Assembly: GCA_031363085.1 (NCBI GenBank)
Contig: JANLTU010000004.1
Coordinates: 1-64,000 of the forward strand
Length of the DNA stretch: 64,000 bases
DNA from: UBA6921 sp031363085
GTDB taxonomy: Bacteria > Pseudomonadota > Gammaproteobacteria > SG8-11
Direction of reading: 5' to 3'
In this document: positions 26,889-35,258 of the stretch, piece by piece
Numbering within the stretch: position 1 is the first letter of the stretch
How the letters are laid out: each line of letters begins with the position of its first letter
Program-made: the position numbers and the translations under genes
Notes under the pieces: generated by a model
Databases searched by the model: none
Told to the model about the DNA's origin: nothing
The model's input: the letters and a program-made list of their open reading frames with translations, nothing else

Positions 26889-29114
26889 TTAGCCTGCGGC
26901 TTGCCGCAATTGCCCGGCGCCGGTCAGCTTCTGCGGCGTGACCACCGGCAAGCGAATGTAAATACCCGCCCCACCCTCGCCGCGATTCGCTGCCCACACC
27001 GTGCCGCCGTGCTCGTCGACGATTTTTTTGACGATCGCCAGGCCCAGGCCGGTGCCTTTGGGTTTGGTGGTCACATACGGCTCGAACAAATTGGCCATGA
27101 GTTCTTGCGGAATGCCCGGGCCGGTGTCTTCCACACGCAATTCCACGCCCGGGGTCGGCGCGTCGTCCATCCAACGGGTGCTGATCATGATACGCGCTTG
27201 CGTAAGATTCCTGGTGGCATCCATCGCGTTGCGCAATAAATTGTTCAACACTTGGCGTAAGCGTAGCGCGTCCGCTTCGACATTCGCCACGCGCGGATCC
27301 AAGTCCACCAGGAAGCGAGTTTCATAATCACCGACGCGATACAGGTCGAGCACTTCATTCACCAGCACATTCAAGTTCAGCGGCGCAGGCTCCATGCGCG
27401 GCATGCGCGCGTACTCGGAAAACGCCTTGACCATTTGTTTGAGCGCATCGACTTGCGCAATGATGGTATGCGTGGAGCGATCCAGCACTTCGGCGCCGGC
27501 GGCGTCTAGCGCACCCATCAATTTGTGGCGCATGCGTTCGGCGGAGAGCTGGATCGGCGTCAGCGGATTTTTGATTTCGTGCGCGATACGACGCGCCACT
27601 TCGCGCCAAGCGGCGTCGCGCTCCGCTTGCAACAGCGCCGTGATGTCGTCAAACACCACCACGAATCCGCCCGGGGCCTGTAAATCAGTGTTCGGCAGAC
27701 GGCGACCGCGCGAGAGCAACACGCGCCGGCCGCCCGGACCAAAAATGGTAGCCTCTTCATGCCACTCCTCGGCGCTGCCGCACAGGTGCGCATTCAGCGC
27801 GTAGCTGAACGATTCCAGATGCGCGATCTTGGCTTTAAAATCGTCCAGACTATGCGCGACGAGCACGCGCAAATCTGCGGAAAGAATTTCGGCCGCCGCT
27901 GCGTTAAAGGTGCGTAATGTCCGATGCCGGTCAAATGTCAAAACCCCCGACGACAAACTGCCCAGCACCGCTTTGAGATAAGCGCGCTCGCCTTCGGCTT
28001 CATTCTGGCTACGCTGTGCCTCGTCGCGCGCCAAGGCGATTTTTTCGGTCATGTCGTTGAACGATTCCACCAGCACGCCCAACTCGTCGTGGGTTTGCGG
28101 CGTCAGGCGCTTGTCGTAGTTGCCCTCGGCGACCGCGCGCGTGCCCAGGGTCAACACCCGAATCGGTTCCACCAGGCGCTGTGCCGACACAAAGGCCGCC
28201 CACACCGCCGCCAACACGCTCAGCAGCAGCACCAGCGACAACGTCAGCGTGAAGCTGAATTTGAGCGGGCCGCGCAGGTAGGCCAGCTCTTGGTAGCGGG
28301 TGTAGGCATTTTGCACCGCGTCGGCAAGCTGACTCATGCGCTCCGAAATCGGGAACAGGGCCTGCAAAATGCGCGCTTCATGCACACTACCTGAGCGCGG
28401 CATATCCAGCACCACGCGCACATGCAGGCCGCTGCCGGCAACCGGATCCAGGCCCACATACAAGCGCCCGGTGCGCACCTGCATCAGCACCGATTCTTCG
28501 GGCCGTTCCGGCAGGAATTTTCCGGCTTCGCTGTTTGCGGTGGCCAACACCCGGCCGGCGCGGGTGAAGACGCTCAGTTCGGTGGCGCCACTTTCAGAAC
28601 GTAATTCGCCTAAACGTACCGTCAATGCGTTACCCGACATATAGGCCAAACTGCGGGCGAGTTTTTCGGCGTATTTGGTCAACTCACGCATGCGCACGTC
28701 CAACGCGCTGCGACTCAGTTCGAGGGAAGAGCTGAGCGCCTGCTCAACGCGCACGTCAAACCAGCTATCGATGCCGTGATTGATAAAACGATACGAAACG
28801 TAATACACCATCGATACCGGCAAGATGGACAAGGCGACGAACATCGCGACCAGCCGCACGGTCAAGCGCGAGCCGGTGATGCCGCGTCGATATTGGCGCA
28901 ACACGCGCTGCATGTTGACGCCGATCAGCGCTAACAGCGCCACCACAATTACCAGATTAATGACGAACAAGGTCGAATACAGCCGCGTGAAATGCTCGGC
29001 GTCTTCGATGGAATCGGACAACAGCAGCAACGCACCGACTACCAGCACCAACAACAAGGCCACCGGCAGAATTCCGAAGCGCAGTTGTTTGAACGCGGCG
29101 ACGCGACGTTTCAT
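26889..29114 (-). CDS. ntrY: NtrY-like sensor histidine kinase
   Basis: This 741-residue membrane kinase has helices near 11-33, 46-66, 86-108 and 285-308. The last two enclose a periplasmic domain of about 175 residues. HAMP follows (about 309-365), then PAS (about 378-495), HisKA with His512 in 'ARRIAHEIKNPLTPIQ', and HATPase with 'LRQVLNNLLRNAMDA', 'VEDTGPGI' and 'GTGLGLAIVKKI'. This is the NtrY architecture. The ntrX gene starts 12 nt downstream. The signal it senses is unknown; in other bacteria NtrY has been linked to nitrogen, redox and envelope functions. Confidence 0.93.
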   Translation of the reverse strand: MKRRVAAFKQLRFGILPVALLLVLVVGALLLLSDSIEDAEHFTRLYSTLFVINLVIVVALLALIGVNMQRVLRQYRRGITGSRLTVRLVAMFVALSILPVSMVYYVSYRFINHGIDSWFDVRVEQALSSSLELSRSALDVRMRELTKYAEKLARSLAYMSGNALTVRLGELRSESGATELSVFTRAGRVLATANSEAGKFLPERPEESVLMQVRTGRLYVGLDPVAGSGLHVRVVLDMPRSGSVHEARILQALFPISERMSQLADAVQNAYTRYQELAYLRGPLKFSFTLTLSLVLLLSVLAAVWAAFVSAQRLVEPIRVLTLGTRAVAEGNYDKRLTPQTHDELGVLVESFNDMTEKIALARDEAQRSQNEAEGERAYLKAVLGSLSSGVLTFDRHRTLRTFNAAAAEILSADLRVLVAHSLDDFKAKIAHLESFSYALNAHLCGSAEEWHEEATIFGPGGRRVLLSRGRRLPNTDLQAPGGFVVVFDDITALLQAERDAAWREVARRIAHEIKNPLTPIQLSAERMRHKLMGALDAAGAEVLDRSTHTIIAQVDALKQMVKAFSEYARMPRMEPAPLNLNVLVNEVLDLYRVGDYETRFLVDLDPRVANVEADALRLRQVLNNLLRNAMDATRNLTQARIMISTRWMDDAPTPGVELRVEDTGPGIPQELMANLFEPYVTTKPKGTGLGLAIVKKIVDEHGGTVWAANRGEGGAGIYIRLPVVTPQKLTGAGQLRQAAG

Positions 29115-29123
29115 TGCGGATTC

Positions 29124-29708
29124 CTACAGGGGAAAGTTGTACCACTCGCTTTGCAGACGCCACTGCGGCAACACATAGGCGTAGTAACGCAACGGCACCG
29201 GCAAACTGTCGAAGTTGATGCCGAATCGCACCCGCGCGGTGTATTGCGTGCTGCTCTCAAGCAGGCTCTTGTCGAGAATCGGCAAATCCGTAATAGCACC
29301 AAGGCTTGCCATAACATCGTCCAGGCCGGAAAAATATTCCTGCGCGGTGCTGTTGAGGTTGGTGACCAGATAGCGCTGTGACAGCGCGTGGTACTGCACG
29401 CGATATTGTTGATGCAAGGTGGCGATGGTTTCCGACCACAGGTAAAAAGCGTCGGGGCGCAACACTTCGATGTCCAGTTGCAAGGCCACCGCGATGCCGT
29501 TTTTCAGCGCATTTTCGACTTCCGGCGATAAGTGGGATTGTATGTTTGCGGTCAACCGATAGACATTGTCTTGCAATTCACTTTTGGCGCTGAGCACGAA
29601 GAACCCGGCGGCCTGCACTGCACCGCACAGCAGCAACGCGCACAGCGACACGCACAGCGAGAGGGTACGCGAGCGGCGGTCAGCGCTGCTGTTTACGCAG
29701 AGTGGCAT
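29124..29708 (-). CDS. DUF4390-family exported protein
   Basis: This 194-residue protein has a signal peptide ('LSLCVSLCALLLCGAVQAAG') and a mature domain matching the DUF4390 family commonly found between rsmB and ntrY. Landmarks are 'LSPEVENALKNGIAVALQLD', 'QYRVQYHALSQRYLVTNLNS' and the C-terminal 'RYYAYVLPQWRLQSEW'. The start at 29708 overlaps the last 29 nt of rsmB. Longer upstream starts lie inside rsmB and are rejected. Function is unknown. The fixed position before ntrY suggests a periplasmic role linked to the sensor kinase. Confidence 0.8.
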   Translation of the reverse strand: MPLCVNSSADRRSRTLSLCVSLCALLLCGAVQAAGFFVLSAKSELQDNVYRLTANIQSHLSPEVENALKNGIAVALQLDIEVLRPDAFYLWSETIATLHQQYRVQYHALSQRYLVTNLNSTAQEYFSGLDDVMASLGAITDLPILDKSLLESSTQYTARVRFGINFDSLPVPLRYYAYVLPQWRLQSEWYNFPL

Positions 29709-30981
29709 AATAAAAACCGTCCATATCGGCCTCACCCGGCAGGTTTTGGCGTCCAAAAGTACATCCATGACCCCAAGCGGCGGCAATGGGAATTTCCTGT
29801 CCGTTGGCATGCGCCGCCAGAAATTCCCGCACCCGCACTTCATTTTCGACGCGCAGCACCGAGCAGGTGGCGTACACCAGCATGCCACCGTCGCGCAGCA
29901 GCGGCCACAGCGCGTTGAGCAGGCGCGTCTGCTGTTCGATCAGGCCGGCCACATCGCTGGCACGGCGCAATACTTTGATGTCGGGATGGCGGCGAATCAC
30001 GCCGGTCGCCGTACACGGCGCATCCAATAAAATACGGTCAAAAGTGCGGCCGTCCCACCAGTCCGCCACGGCCGCCGCATCCGCCACCACACAGGTGGCC
30101 TGCATGCCCAGCCGCTGTAAATTCTCGCGCACCCGCCGCATGCGCTGCGCATCACGATCAAGCGCGACCAACTCACCCAGGGCCGGCTGCTGCTCCAAAA
30201 TATGCGCGGATTTTCCTCCGGGCGCGGCACACGCATCCAACACGCGTTCGCCTGGCTGCGCATCCAGCAACCCCGCCGCAAGCTGTGCCGCAGCATCTTG
30301 CACCGACACCCAGCCGCGCGCAAATTCCGGCAAATTGACCACATCAACCGGCGTGTCCAACGTCAACGCCTGCGGCGCAAACTCGCTGCCGCGCGCCGGC
30401 AGGGATTGCTGTGCCAGTCGCGCGGCGTAATCGTCACGCGTGACCTGGCGCGGGTTCACGCGCAAGGTCAGCGGCGGACGCGCATTGTTGGCCTGCGCGA
30501 GTGCCTGCCAGTGTTCGGGCCAATCGCGCCTGAACAGCGCCAGCAACCAATCGGGATGCGCAAGCGCCGCGCTGGACTTACCACAGGCACGCGCCAACAA
30601 CGCCGGGTCGCGTTGATAACCGCGCAGCACCGCGTTGACCAGCCCTTTGGCCCACGACTTGCCCAGCTCGTCGACCGCCGACACGCTCAGCGACACCGCC
30701 GCGTGCGGCGCCACGCGCAAGTGCATCAGTTGATACAGGCCCACCAGCAGCAGCGCAAACACATCGCCGTCTTTACGTTTGAAGGGCTTGCGCAACAGCA
30801 ACTGCGCCACGCCGTCGATTTGCGGATACCAGCGCAAGGTGCCGTAGCTCAACTCTTGCAACAGCGCGCGCTCGGACGCGTCCGTCAGACGTTCGATGGC
30901 GTCGGGCAAGCTCTCCGCAAGCGAACGCCCTTCGCTCAGAGCTTGAAAAACAACAGTCGCGGCAAGCGCTCGGGTATGCAT
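29680..30981 (-). CDS. rsmB: 16S rRNA m5C967 methyltransferase
   Basis: RsmB methylates C967 of 16S rRNA with S-adenosylmethionine. The 433-residue protein has the N-terminal NusB-like RNA-binding domain (about 1-135) and a C-terminal Rossmann methyltransferase. The SAM site is 'VLDACAAPGGKSAHILE', and the two cysteines of the m5C reaction are in 'DAPCTATGVIRRHPD' and 'YATCSVLRVENE'. It follows fmt by 24 nt, the standard def-fmt-rsmB order. Confidence 0.97.
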   Translation of the reverse strand: MHTRALAATVVFQALSEGRSLAESLPDAIERLTDASERALLQELSYGTLRWYPQIDGVAQLLLRKPFKRKDGDVFALLLVGLYQLMHLRVAPHAAVSLSVSAVDELGKSWAKGLVNAVLRGYQRDPALLARACGKSSAALAHPDWLLALFRRDWPEHWQALAQANNARPPLTLRVNPRQVTRDDYAARLAQQSLPARGSEFAPQALTLDTPVDVVNLPEFARGWVSVQDAAAQLAAGLLDAQPGERVLDACAAPGGKSAHILEQQPALGELVALDRDAQRMRRVRENLQRLGMQATCVVADAAAVADWWDGRTFDRILLDAPCTATGVIRRHPDIKVLRRASDVAGLIEQQTRLLNALWPLLRDGGMLVYATCSVLRVENEVRVREFLAAHANGQEIPIAAAWGHGCTFGRQNLPGEADMDGFYYATLRKQQR

Positions 30982-31005
30982 GGTTCTATGCGGCTGAGGT
31001 GATTT

Positions 31006-31938
31006 TTAACTGAAACGAAAACCGGCGACAACGAGGTTATGAGCATGCAGAAAGTCCGCTGTACTGACCGGTTTCGCGCCCGGCAACTGGACTTGCAGCA
31101 AACGCAAACAGCCCGCGCCGGTGGCCACGTCGATGCCCGCTTTGCCGGCCTCCACCACCACGCCGGGTGCCGCGCCGGCGTCACCGAGCAGCGCGTGCGC
31201 CTGCCATATCCGCAGCGGATCCGCGCCCAGTTCGGCGAACGCCACCGGCCAGGGATTAAAAGCCCGCACCTGCCGAGCAAGCTGCTCCGCAGGGCGTGTC
31301 CAGTCGATGCGTGCTTCTTGCTTGGTGATTTTTGCGGCGTAACTGGCCTGTGTGGCATCTTGCACTTGTCCGCTGACAGGCCCGGCGGCAAGCTGCTCCA
31401 GCGTAGCAAGCACGGCACCCGCGCCCAGCGCCGCCAGCCGGTCATGCAAGGCTTGCGCGCTGTCGTCCATAGCCACCGGGCAGCGCACCACGTGGAGCAT
31501 CGCACCGGTGTCAAGACCTGCATCCATTTGCATGATGGTGATGCCGGTTTCGCTGTCGCCGGCGAGAATGGCGCGTTGAATCGGCGCGGCGCCGCGCCAA
31601 CGCGGCAGCAGCGAGGCATGAATGTTCAGCCCGCCCAAGCGCGGAATCGCCAGCACCGCCGGCGGCAGAATCAGCCCGTAAGCCACCACCACCAGCACGT
31701 CGGGTTGCAGCGCTGCGAGCACGCGCTGCGCCTCGGGGTCTTTAAGTGTTGCGGGTTGCTGCACCGGAACGCCGTGCTCGATGGCTAATGCCTTCACCGC
31801 GCTTGCGCTCAGTTTGCGTCCACGCCCGGCCGGCCGGTCTGGCTGCGTGTACACCGCCAGCACCCGGTGCACTGAAGCGAGCAGGCCACCTAACGCGACA
31901 GCGGCGAATTCGGGTGTACCGGCAAAGACGATATTCAG
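31006..31938 (-). CDS. fmt: Methionyl-tRNA formyltransferase, probable CTG start
   Basis: Fmt formylates initiator Met-tRNA. The conserved N-terminus 'NIVFAGTPEFAAVALG' begins at the second codon of a frame whose only nearby start-like codon is CTG at 31938-31936. No ATG, GTG or TTG lies in frame between there and the def coding region. The 10-formyl-THF site 'LLPRWRGAAPIQRAI' and the catalytic 'DTGAML' region are intact, giving about 310 residues, a normal length. GGGTAAG about 5 nt upstream is a weak ribosome site. The gene starts 19 nt after the def stop and is probably translationally linked to it. A start at ATG 32064 inside def is formally possible but would add 42 unrelated residues. 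Confidence 0.93.
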   Translation of the reverse strand: MNIVFAGTPEFAAVALGGLLASVHRVLAVYTQPDRPAGRGRKLSASAVKALAIEHGVPVQQPATLKDPEAQRVLAALQPDVLVVVAYGLILPPAVLAIPRLGGLNIHASLLPRWRGAAPIQRAILAGDSETGITIMQMDAGLDTGAMLHVVRCPVAMDDSAQALHDRLAALGAGAVLATLEQLAAGPVSGQVQDATQASYAAKITKQEARIDWTRPAEQLARQVRAFNPWPVAFAELGADPLRIWQAHALLGDAGAAPGVVVEAGKAGIDVATGAGCLRLLQVQLPGAKPVSTADFLHAHNLVVAGFRFS

Positions 31939-31957
31939 ACGCTTACCCGCAAGTCGA

Positions 31958-32461
31958 TCACAATGTTTTACGCCGCAATTTTTCCATCTTTTTGCGGATG
32001 CGCCCACGCTTGACCTCAGACAGGTAGTCGACAAACAACTTACCGTCGAGGTGATCAATCTCATGCTGGATGCACACCGCCAGCAAGTCGTCGATCTTCA
32101 GCGTGAACGGCGTGCCGTCGCGATCCAGCGCTTCAACGTGCACCCAGCGCGAACGCTGCACCGTGTCGTAAATACCCGGCACCGACAAACAGCCTTCTTC
32201 GGTTTCTTCTTCGCCTTCACGGGCGACAATTTTTGGATTGATGAAACAATGCGGTTCGCTTCGGTCGTTGCTCAGGTCGATCACGACGACGCGTTTGAGC
32301 ACGTTCACCTGGGTGGCGGCCAAGCCGATGCCGGGCGCCTCGTACATGGTTTCAAACATGTCGTCGACCAAGCGGCGCAGCGCGTCGTCCACCTGCACCA
32401 CCGGCTGCGCGCTGTTGCGTAAGCGAGGATCGGGATAGTGCAAAACCTGAAGAATAGCCAT
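31958..32461 (-). CDS. def: Peptide deformylase
   Basis: Def removes the formyl group from nascent proteins. The 167-residue protein shows the three metal-site motifs 'GIGLAATQV', 'EEGCLSVPGI' (metal-binding Cys) and 'QHEIDHLDGKLF' (HExxH). ATG 32461 is used; the frame continues upstream to 32527 but MAILQVLHYPD is the family N-terminus. It is the first gene of the def-fmt-rsmB-DUF4390-ntrYX-trkAH operon and is divergent from the LysM gene. Confidence 0.97.
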   Translation of the reverse strand: MAILQVLHYPDPRLRNSAQPVVQVDDALRRLVDDMFETMYEAPGIGLAATQVNVLKRVVVIDLSNDRSEPHCFINPKIVAREGEEETEEGCLSVPGIYDTVQRSRWVHVEALDRDGTPFTLKIDDLLAVCIQHEIDHLDGKLFVDYLSEVKRGRIRKKMEKLRRKTL

Positions 32462-32654
32462 GGCGCGTCGCAATTTTACAAGTAGGGGTGAGTGAACTAG
32501 TGTTGTGATTATAGGGGATGAACGCACGGGCGTCAGCGTTCACCCGCTCATGCGTACCGGCAAACTGTCGATATACCGTGCGTGGCCATCGCACTTGCCC
32601 AAAGCCACCAAACCGAATCATGTCATTCGTACACATTTGCTTGAGGGGTACGCA

Positions 32655-33740
32655 ATGTTATTCAAGAAATTGCTCACGTCAATGCTGTTGGTGCTGGTGG
32701 CCGGTGTGGCGCTGGCGGCTGAGAATCCCGCGCGCGCCGGTGCGGCACGCAGCGGCGATGAAATCGTGCTGCATCCCAACTATCCGGCCCGTTACGTAGT
32801 GCGCAGCGGCGACACTCTATGGGAAATCGCCTCGCGTTTTTTACGCGATCCGTGGCGCTGGCCCGATGTGTGGGACTTCGAAAATAAAATTGAAAACCCG
32901 CAGTTTATTTATCCAGGCGACGTGGTCGTGCTGGTCAAAACCAACGGCAAGCCGATGCTGAAAGTACAGCGCAGCCCAGCCAAAGCCGCCACCACGCGCC
33001 TCACGCCGAGGATCCGCGCAACCAAACTGGATCGCGCCATTCCCACGCTGCCGGTCGACGCCATTAAACAATTTGTGTCGCAACCGCGCGTGCTGGCCGA
33101 ACGTGAATTAGAAAGCTCGGGCTATGTGGTGGCAAGTAGCGGCGACCATTTGGTCGGCGGCATCGGCGACCAAATTTACGCACGCGGCTTGCCCGCCGGC
33201 AAGAACACTAGCTTTGCTATTTATCGCACCGGCAAGGCTTACCAAAACACCGATGGCAAGTCCGACGAACTGCTGGGTTACGAAGCCATTTATGTGGGCA
33301 CGGCCATGGTTAAAACCTTCGGCGATCCGGCCACCTTGCAGATTACCGACGCCAACCGCGAGACCCTGATCGGCGACCGCTTGTTGCCCATGACGCGCCC
33401 GGAAAGCGAGCCGCAATGGGTACCGCGCGCACCCGATGCGCCGGTCGAGGGCCGCATCATCAACGTGGTCGACGCGGTGGCTCGCGTTGGACAATTTCAA
33501 ACCGTGGTGCTGAATCTGGGCGAATTCGACGGCTTGCAACGCGGCCACGTGCTCGCCGTCTATCGCGCCGGCACCGATGCGCGCGACGTCGTCAGCAGCG
33601 ACTCGCGCGATTCCATACAACTCCCCGACACCCGCGCCGGCCTCGCCATGGTGTTTCGCACCTTCGACCGCGTCAGCTACGCACTGATCATGAAAGCCGA
33701 GCAAGACATTCGCCTGCACGATGCCGTGCGCAAACCGTAA
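32655..33740 (+). CDS. Exported LysM-domain protein
   Basis: This 361-residue protein has a signal peptide ('LLTSMLLVLVAGVALAAEN') and one LysM peptidoglycan-binding motif ('YVVRSGDTLWEIASRFLRDP', about residues 48-95). A long C-terminal region has no recognised domain. ATG 32655 is preferred, with GAGGGG about 9 nt upstream. Divergently placed from def, this is the position where gammaproteobacteria usually have a LysM gene followed by dprA. Here dprA is absent and the convergent xthA follows. It is likely a periplasmic, wall-associated protein. Confidence 0.88.
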   Translation: MLFKKLLTSMLLVLVAGVALAAENPARAGAARSGDEIVLHPNYPARYVVRSGDTLWEIASRFLRDPWRWPDVWDFENKIENPQFIYPGDVVVLVKTNGKPMLKVQRSPAKAATTRLTPRIRATKLDRAIPTLPVDAIKQFVSQPRVLAERELESSGYVVASSGDHLVGGIGDQIYARGLPAGKNTSFAIYRTGKAYQNTDGKSDELLGYEAIYVGTAMVKTFGDPATLQITDANRETLIGDRLLPMTRPESEPQWVPRAPDAPVEGRIINVVDAVARVGQFQTVVLNLGEFDGLQRGHVLAVYRAGTDARDVVSSDSRDSIQLPDTRAGLAMVFRTFDRVSYALIMKAEQDIRLHDAVRKP

Positions 33741-33748
33741 GCGCAGAA

Positions 33749-34519
33749 CTACCCATTGAATTCGGCAATGACCGGGGCATGGTCCGAAGGGCGCTCTAAT
33801 TTGCGCGGGGCTTTGTCGACGCGGCAGCCGGTGCAGCTTTTGTAGAGCGCCGGGCTTGCCAGAATATGATCGATGCGCAAGCCCAGATTGCGGCGAAATG
33901 CGGCCATGCGATAGTCCCACCAACTGAACTGGCCACCCTCTTGGGAATGCAGGCGAAAGGTATCGCAAAGCCCGATATCAATCAGCGCCTGGAACGCGGC
34001 GCGTACTGAAGCGTTGAACAGCACGCCGTCTTTCCAGACTTCCGGGTCGTGAACGTCGCGCTCATCGGGTGCGATGTTGAAGTCGCCAACCACCACTAGG
34101 CGTTCATGGCTTGCAACTTCGTCTTTAAGCCAGGCGGTGAGCGCTGCCAGCCAGCGTAATTTGAAGTCGTATTTTTCCGAACCCACTTCGCTGCCGTTGG
34201 GCACGTACAGATTAATCATGCGCACTTGGCCGAAGGTGGCCGCCAGCACGCGGCGCTCGTTGGTGGTAAAACCGGGAATGTCGACCAGGACGTCAGCCGC
34301 CGCGTGCCGGCTTAAAATCGCCACGCCGTTATAGCTTTTTTGTCCGGCAAAAGTGACGCTGTAGCCGAGGCTCTCGACGTCCGCGCGCGGAAAGTCAACA
34401 TCCGTCACCTTGGTTTCTTGCAAGCCTAATAAATCCGGCTGTTCCGTTGCCAGCCAGTCGCTCAGTTGCGGCAGGCGTACCCGCAGGGAGTTTACATTCC
34501 AGGTGGCGACCTTAAACAT
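33749..34519 (-). CDS. xthA: Exodeoxyribonuclease III
   Basis: XthA is an AP endonuclease and 3'-phosphodiesterase in base-excision repair. The 256-residue EEP-fold protein shows 'ATWNVNSLRVRLPQL', the metal-binding Glu in 'LGLQETKVTD', 'GDFNIAPDERDVHDP', 'FSWWDYRM' and 'RIDHILAS'. The catalytic His lies in 'PSDHAPVIAEF' at the C-terminus. It is convergent with the LysM gene, with 8 nt between stops. The upstream SH3-domain gene overlaps its start by 8 nt. Confidence 0.97.
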   Translation of the reverse strand: MFKVATWNVNSLRVRLPQLSDWLATEQPDLLGLQETKVTDVDFPRADVESLGYSVTFAGQKSYNGVAILSRHAAADVLVDIPGFTTNERRVLAATFGQVRMINLYVPNGSEVGSEKYDFKLRWLAALTAWLKDEVASHERLVVVGDFNIAPDERDVHDPEVWKDGVLFNASVRAAFQALIDIGLCDTFRLHSQEGGQFSWWDYRMAAFRRNLGLRIDHILASPALYKSCTGCRVDKAPRKLERPSDHAPVIAEFNG

Positions 34520-35258
34520 TGGGGAACTTGTTGCGCGAGATGGGGGGGGGTTTGCGCAGGCGCCGCTTCATGAGCGACCAGCCCAGCATGCTGCCAAGCA
34601 CCAGCACCGCGCCGAGGCTGGCCAAAAACCAGGGCAGTCCAATTGAAAACTTTGGCGTTACGGGTTTGATGGGCGGCGCATCCTCCCCATCCGCAGTGGT
34701 GGGCACCACGTCGGGGATGTTGGCGAGCCGATCCTTGAGGCTGGTATTTTCTTCTTCCAGCGCGCGCGCGCGCCCGACCGCTTCGACCACCTGGGCGCTG
34801 TTGTTGCGAATATGTTTTTCGAGCTCGACGGCATGTTCGAGCGTGTTTTTAATTTCGGCACGCAACTCCGTCACGATTTTGCTCTCATCGCCCGGGGACG
34901 ATGCCGGAGATGCCGCAGACGACGGGTCTTGCAACGACTTGATGACTTCTTGCGCCTTGGCAAAGCGGTCGGTGAGATCAAGATACTGCAAGTGGATCGG
35001 GGTGTCGGTCGTCACCAGTTCCTGCTCCACCCAACCTACGCTACCGTCTTCGGTGCGAATTTTCAGTAACGCCCCTTCGCGCGACAACACCTTTACCAAT
35101 GCGCCGCCAAGCACCTGCTTTACAATCGGCGCGTCCGGCTCATTTGCGCCATGCAAAGGAACGCTGAGCCGATCACTGATGTAGGTCGGTGGGGGGGGCG
35201 GTGTGGCCGGCGGAGTACTAGCGACTAACGTCGCGAATATCAGCCATGGGTGGTACAT
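34512..35258 (-). CDS. Membrane-anchored SH3-domain protein (TIGR04211-like)
   Basis: The 248-residue protein has an N-terminal export signal, a bacterial SH3 domain (about residues 26-85: 'DRLSVPLHGANEPDAPIVK', 'GWVEQELVTT'), a coiled-coil segment (about 100-190) and one C-terminal membrane helix ('LPWFLASLGAVLVLGSMLGW'). This layout matches the TIGR04211 family of putative signal-transduction proteins with SH3 domains (YgiM-like). Proline-rich 'TPPATPPPPPT' follows the short hydrophobic N-terminus. The start overlaps the end of prlC by 19 nt and the stop overlaps the start of xthA by 8 nt. Function is unknown. Confidence 0.8.
   Translation of the reverse strand: MYHPWLIFATLVASTPPATPPPPPTYISDRLSVPLHGANEPDAPIVKQVLGGALVKVLSREGALLKIRTEDGSVGWVEQELVTTDTPIHLQYLDLTDRFAKAQEVIKSLQDPSSAASPASSPGDESKIVTELRAEIKNTLEHAVELEKHIRNNSAQVVEAVGRARALEEENTSLKDRLANIPDVVPTTADGEDAPPIKPVTPKFSIGLPWFLASLGAVLVLGSMLGWSLMKRRLRKPPPISRNKFPNV

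Noticed and set aside
29709..29888. Upstream start for the DUF4390 protein
   Set aside because: It lies inside rsmB, encodes a Cys/Arg-rich segment unlike the family and would bury the signal peptide.
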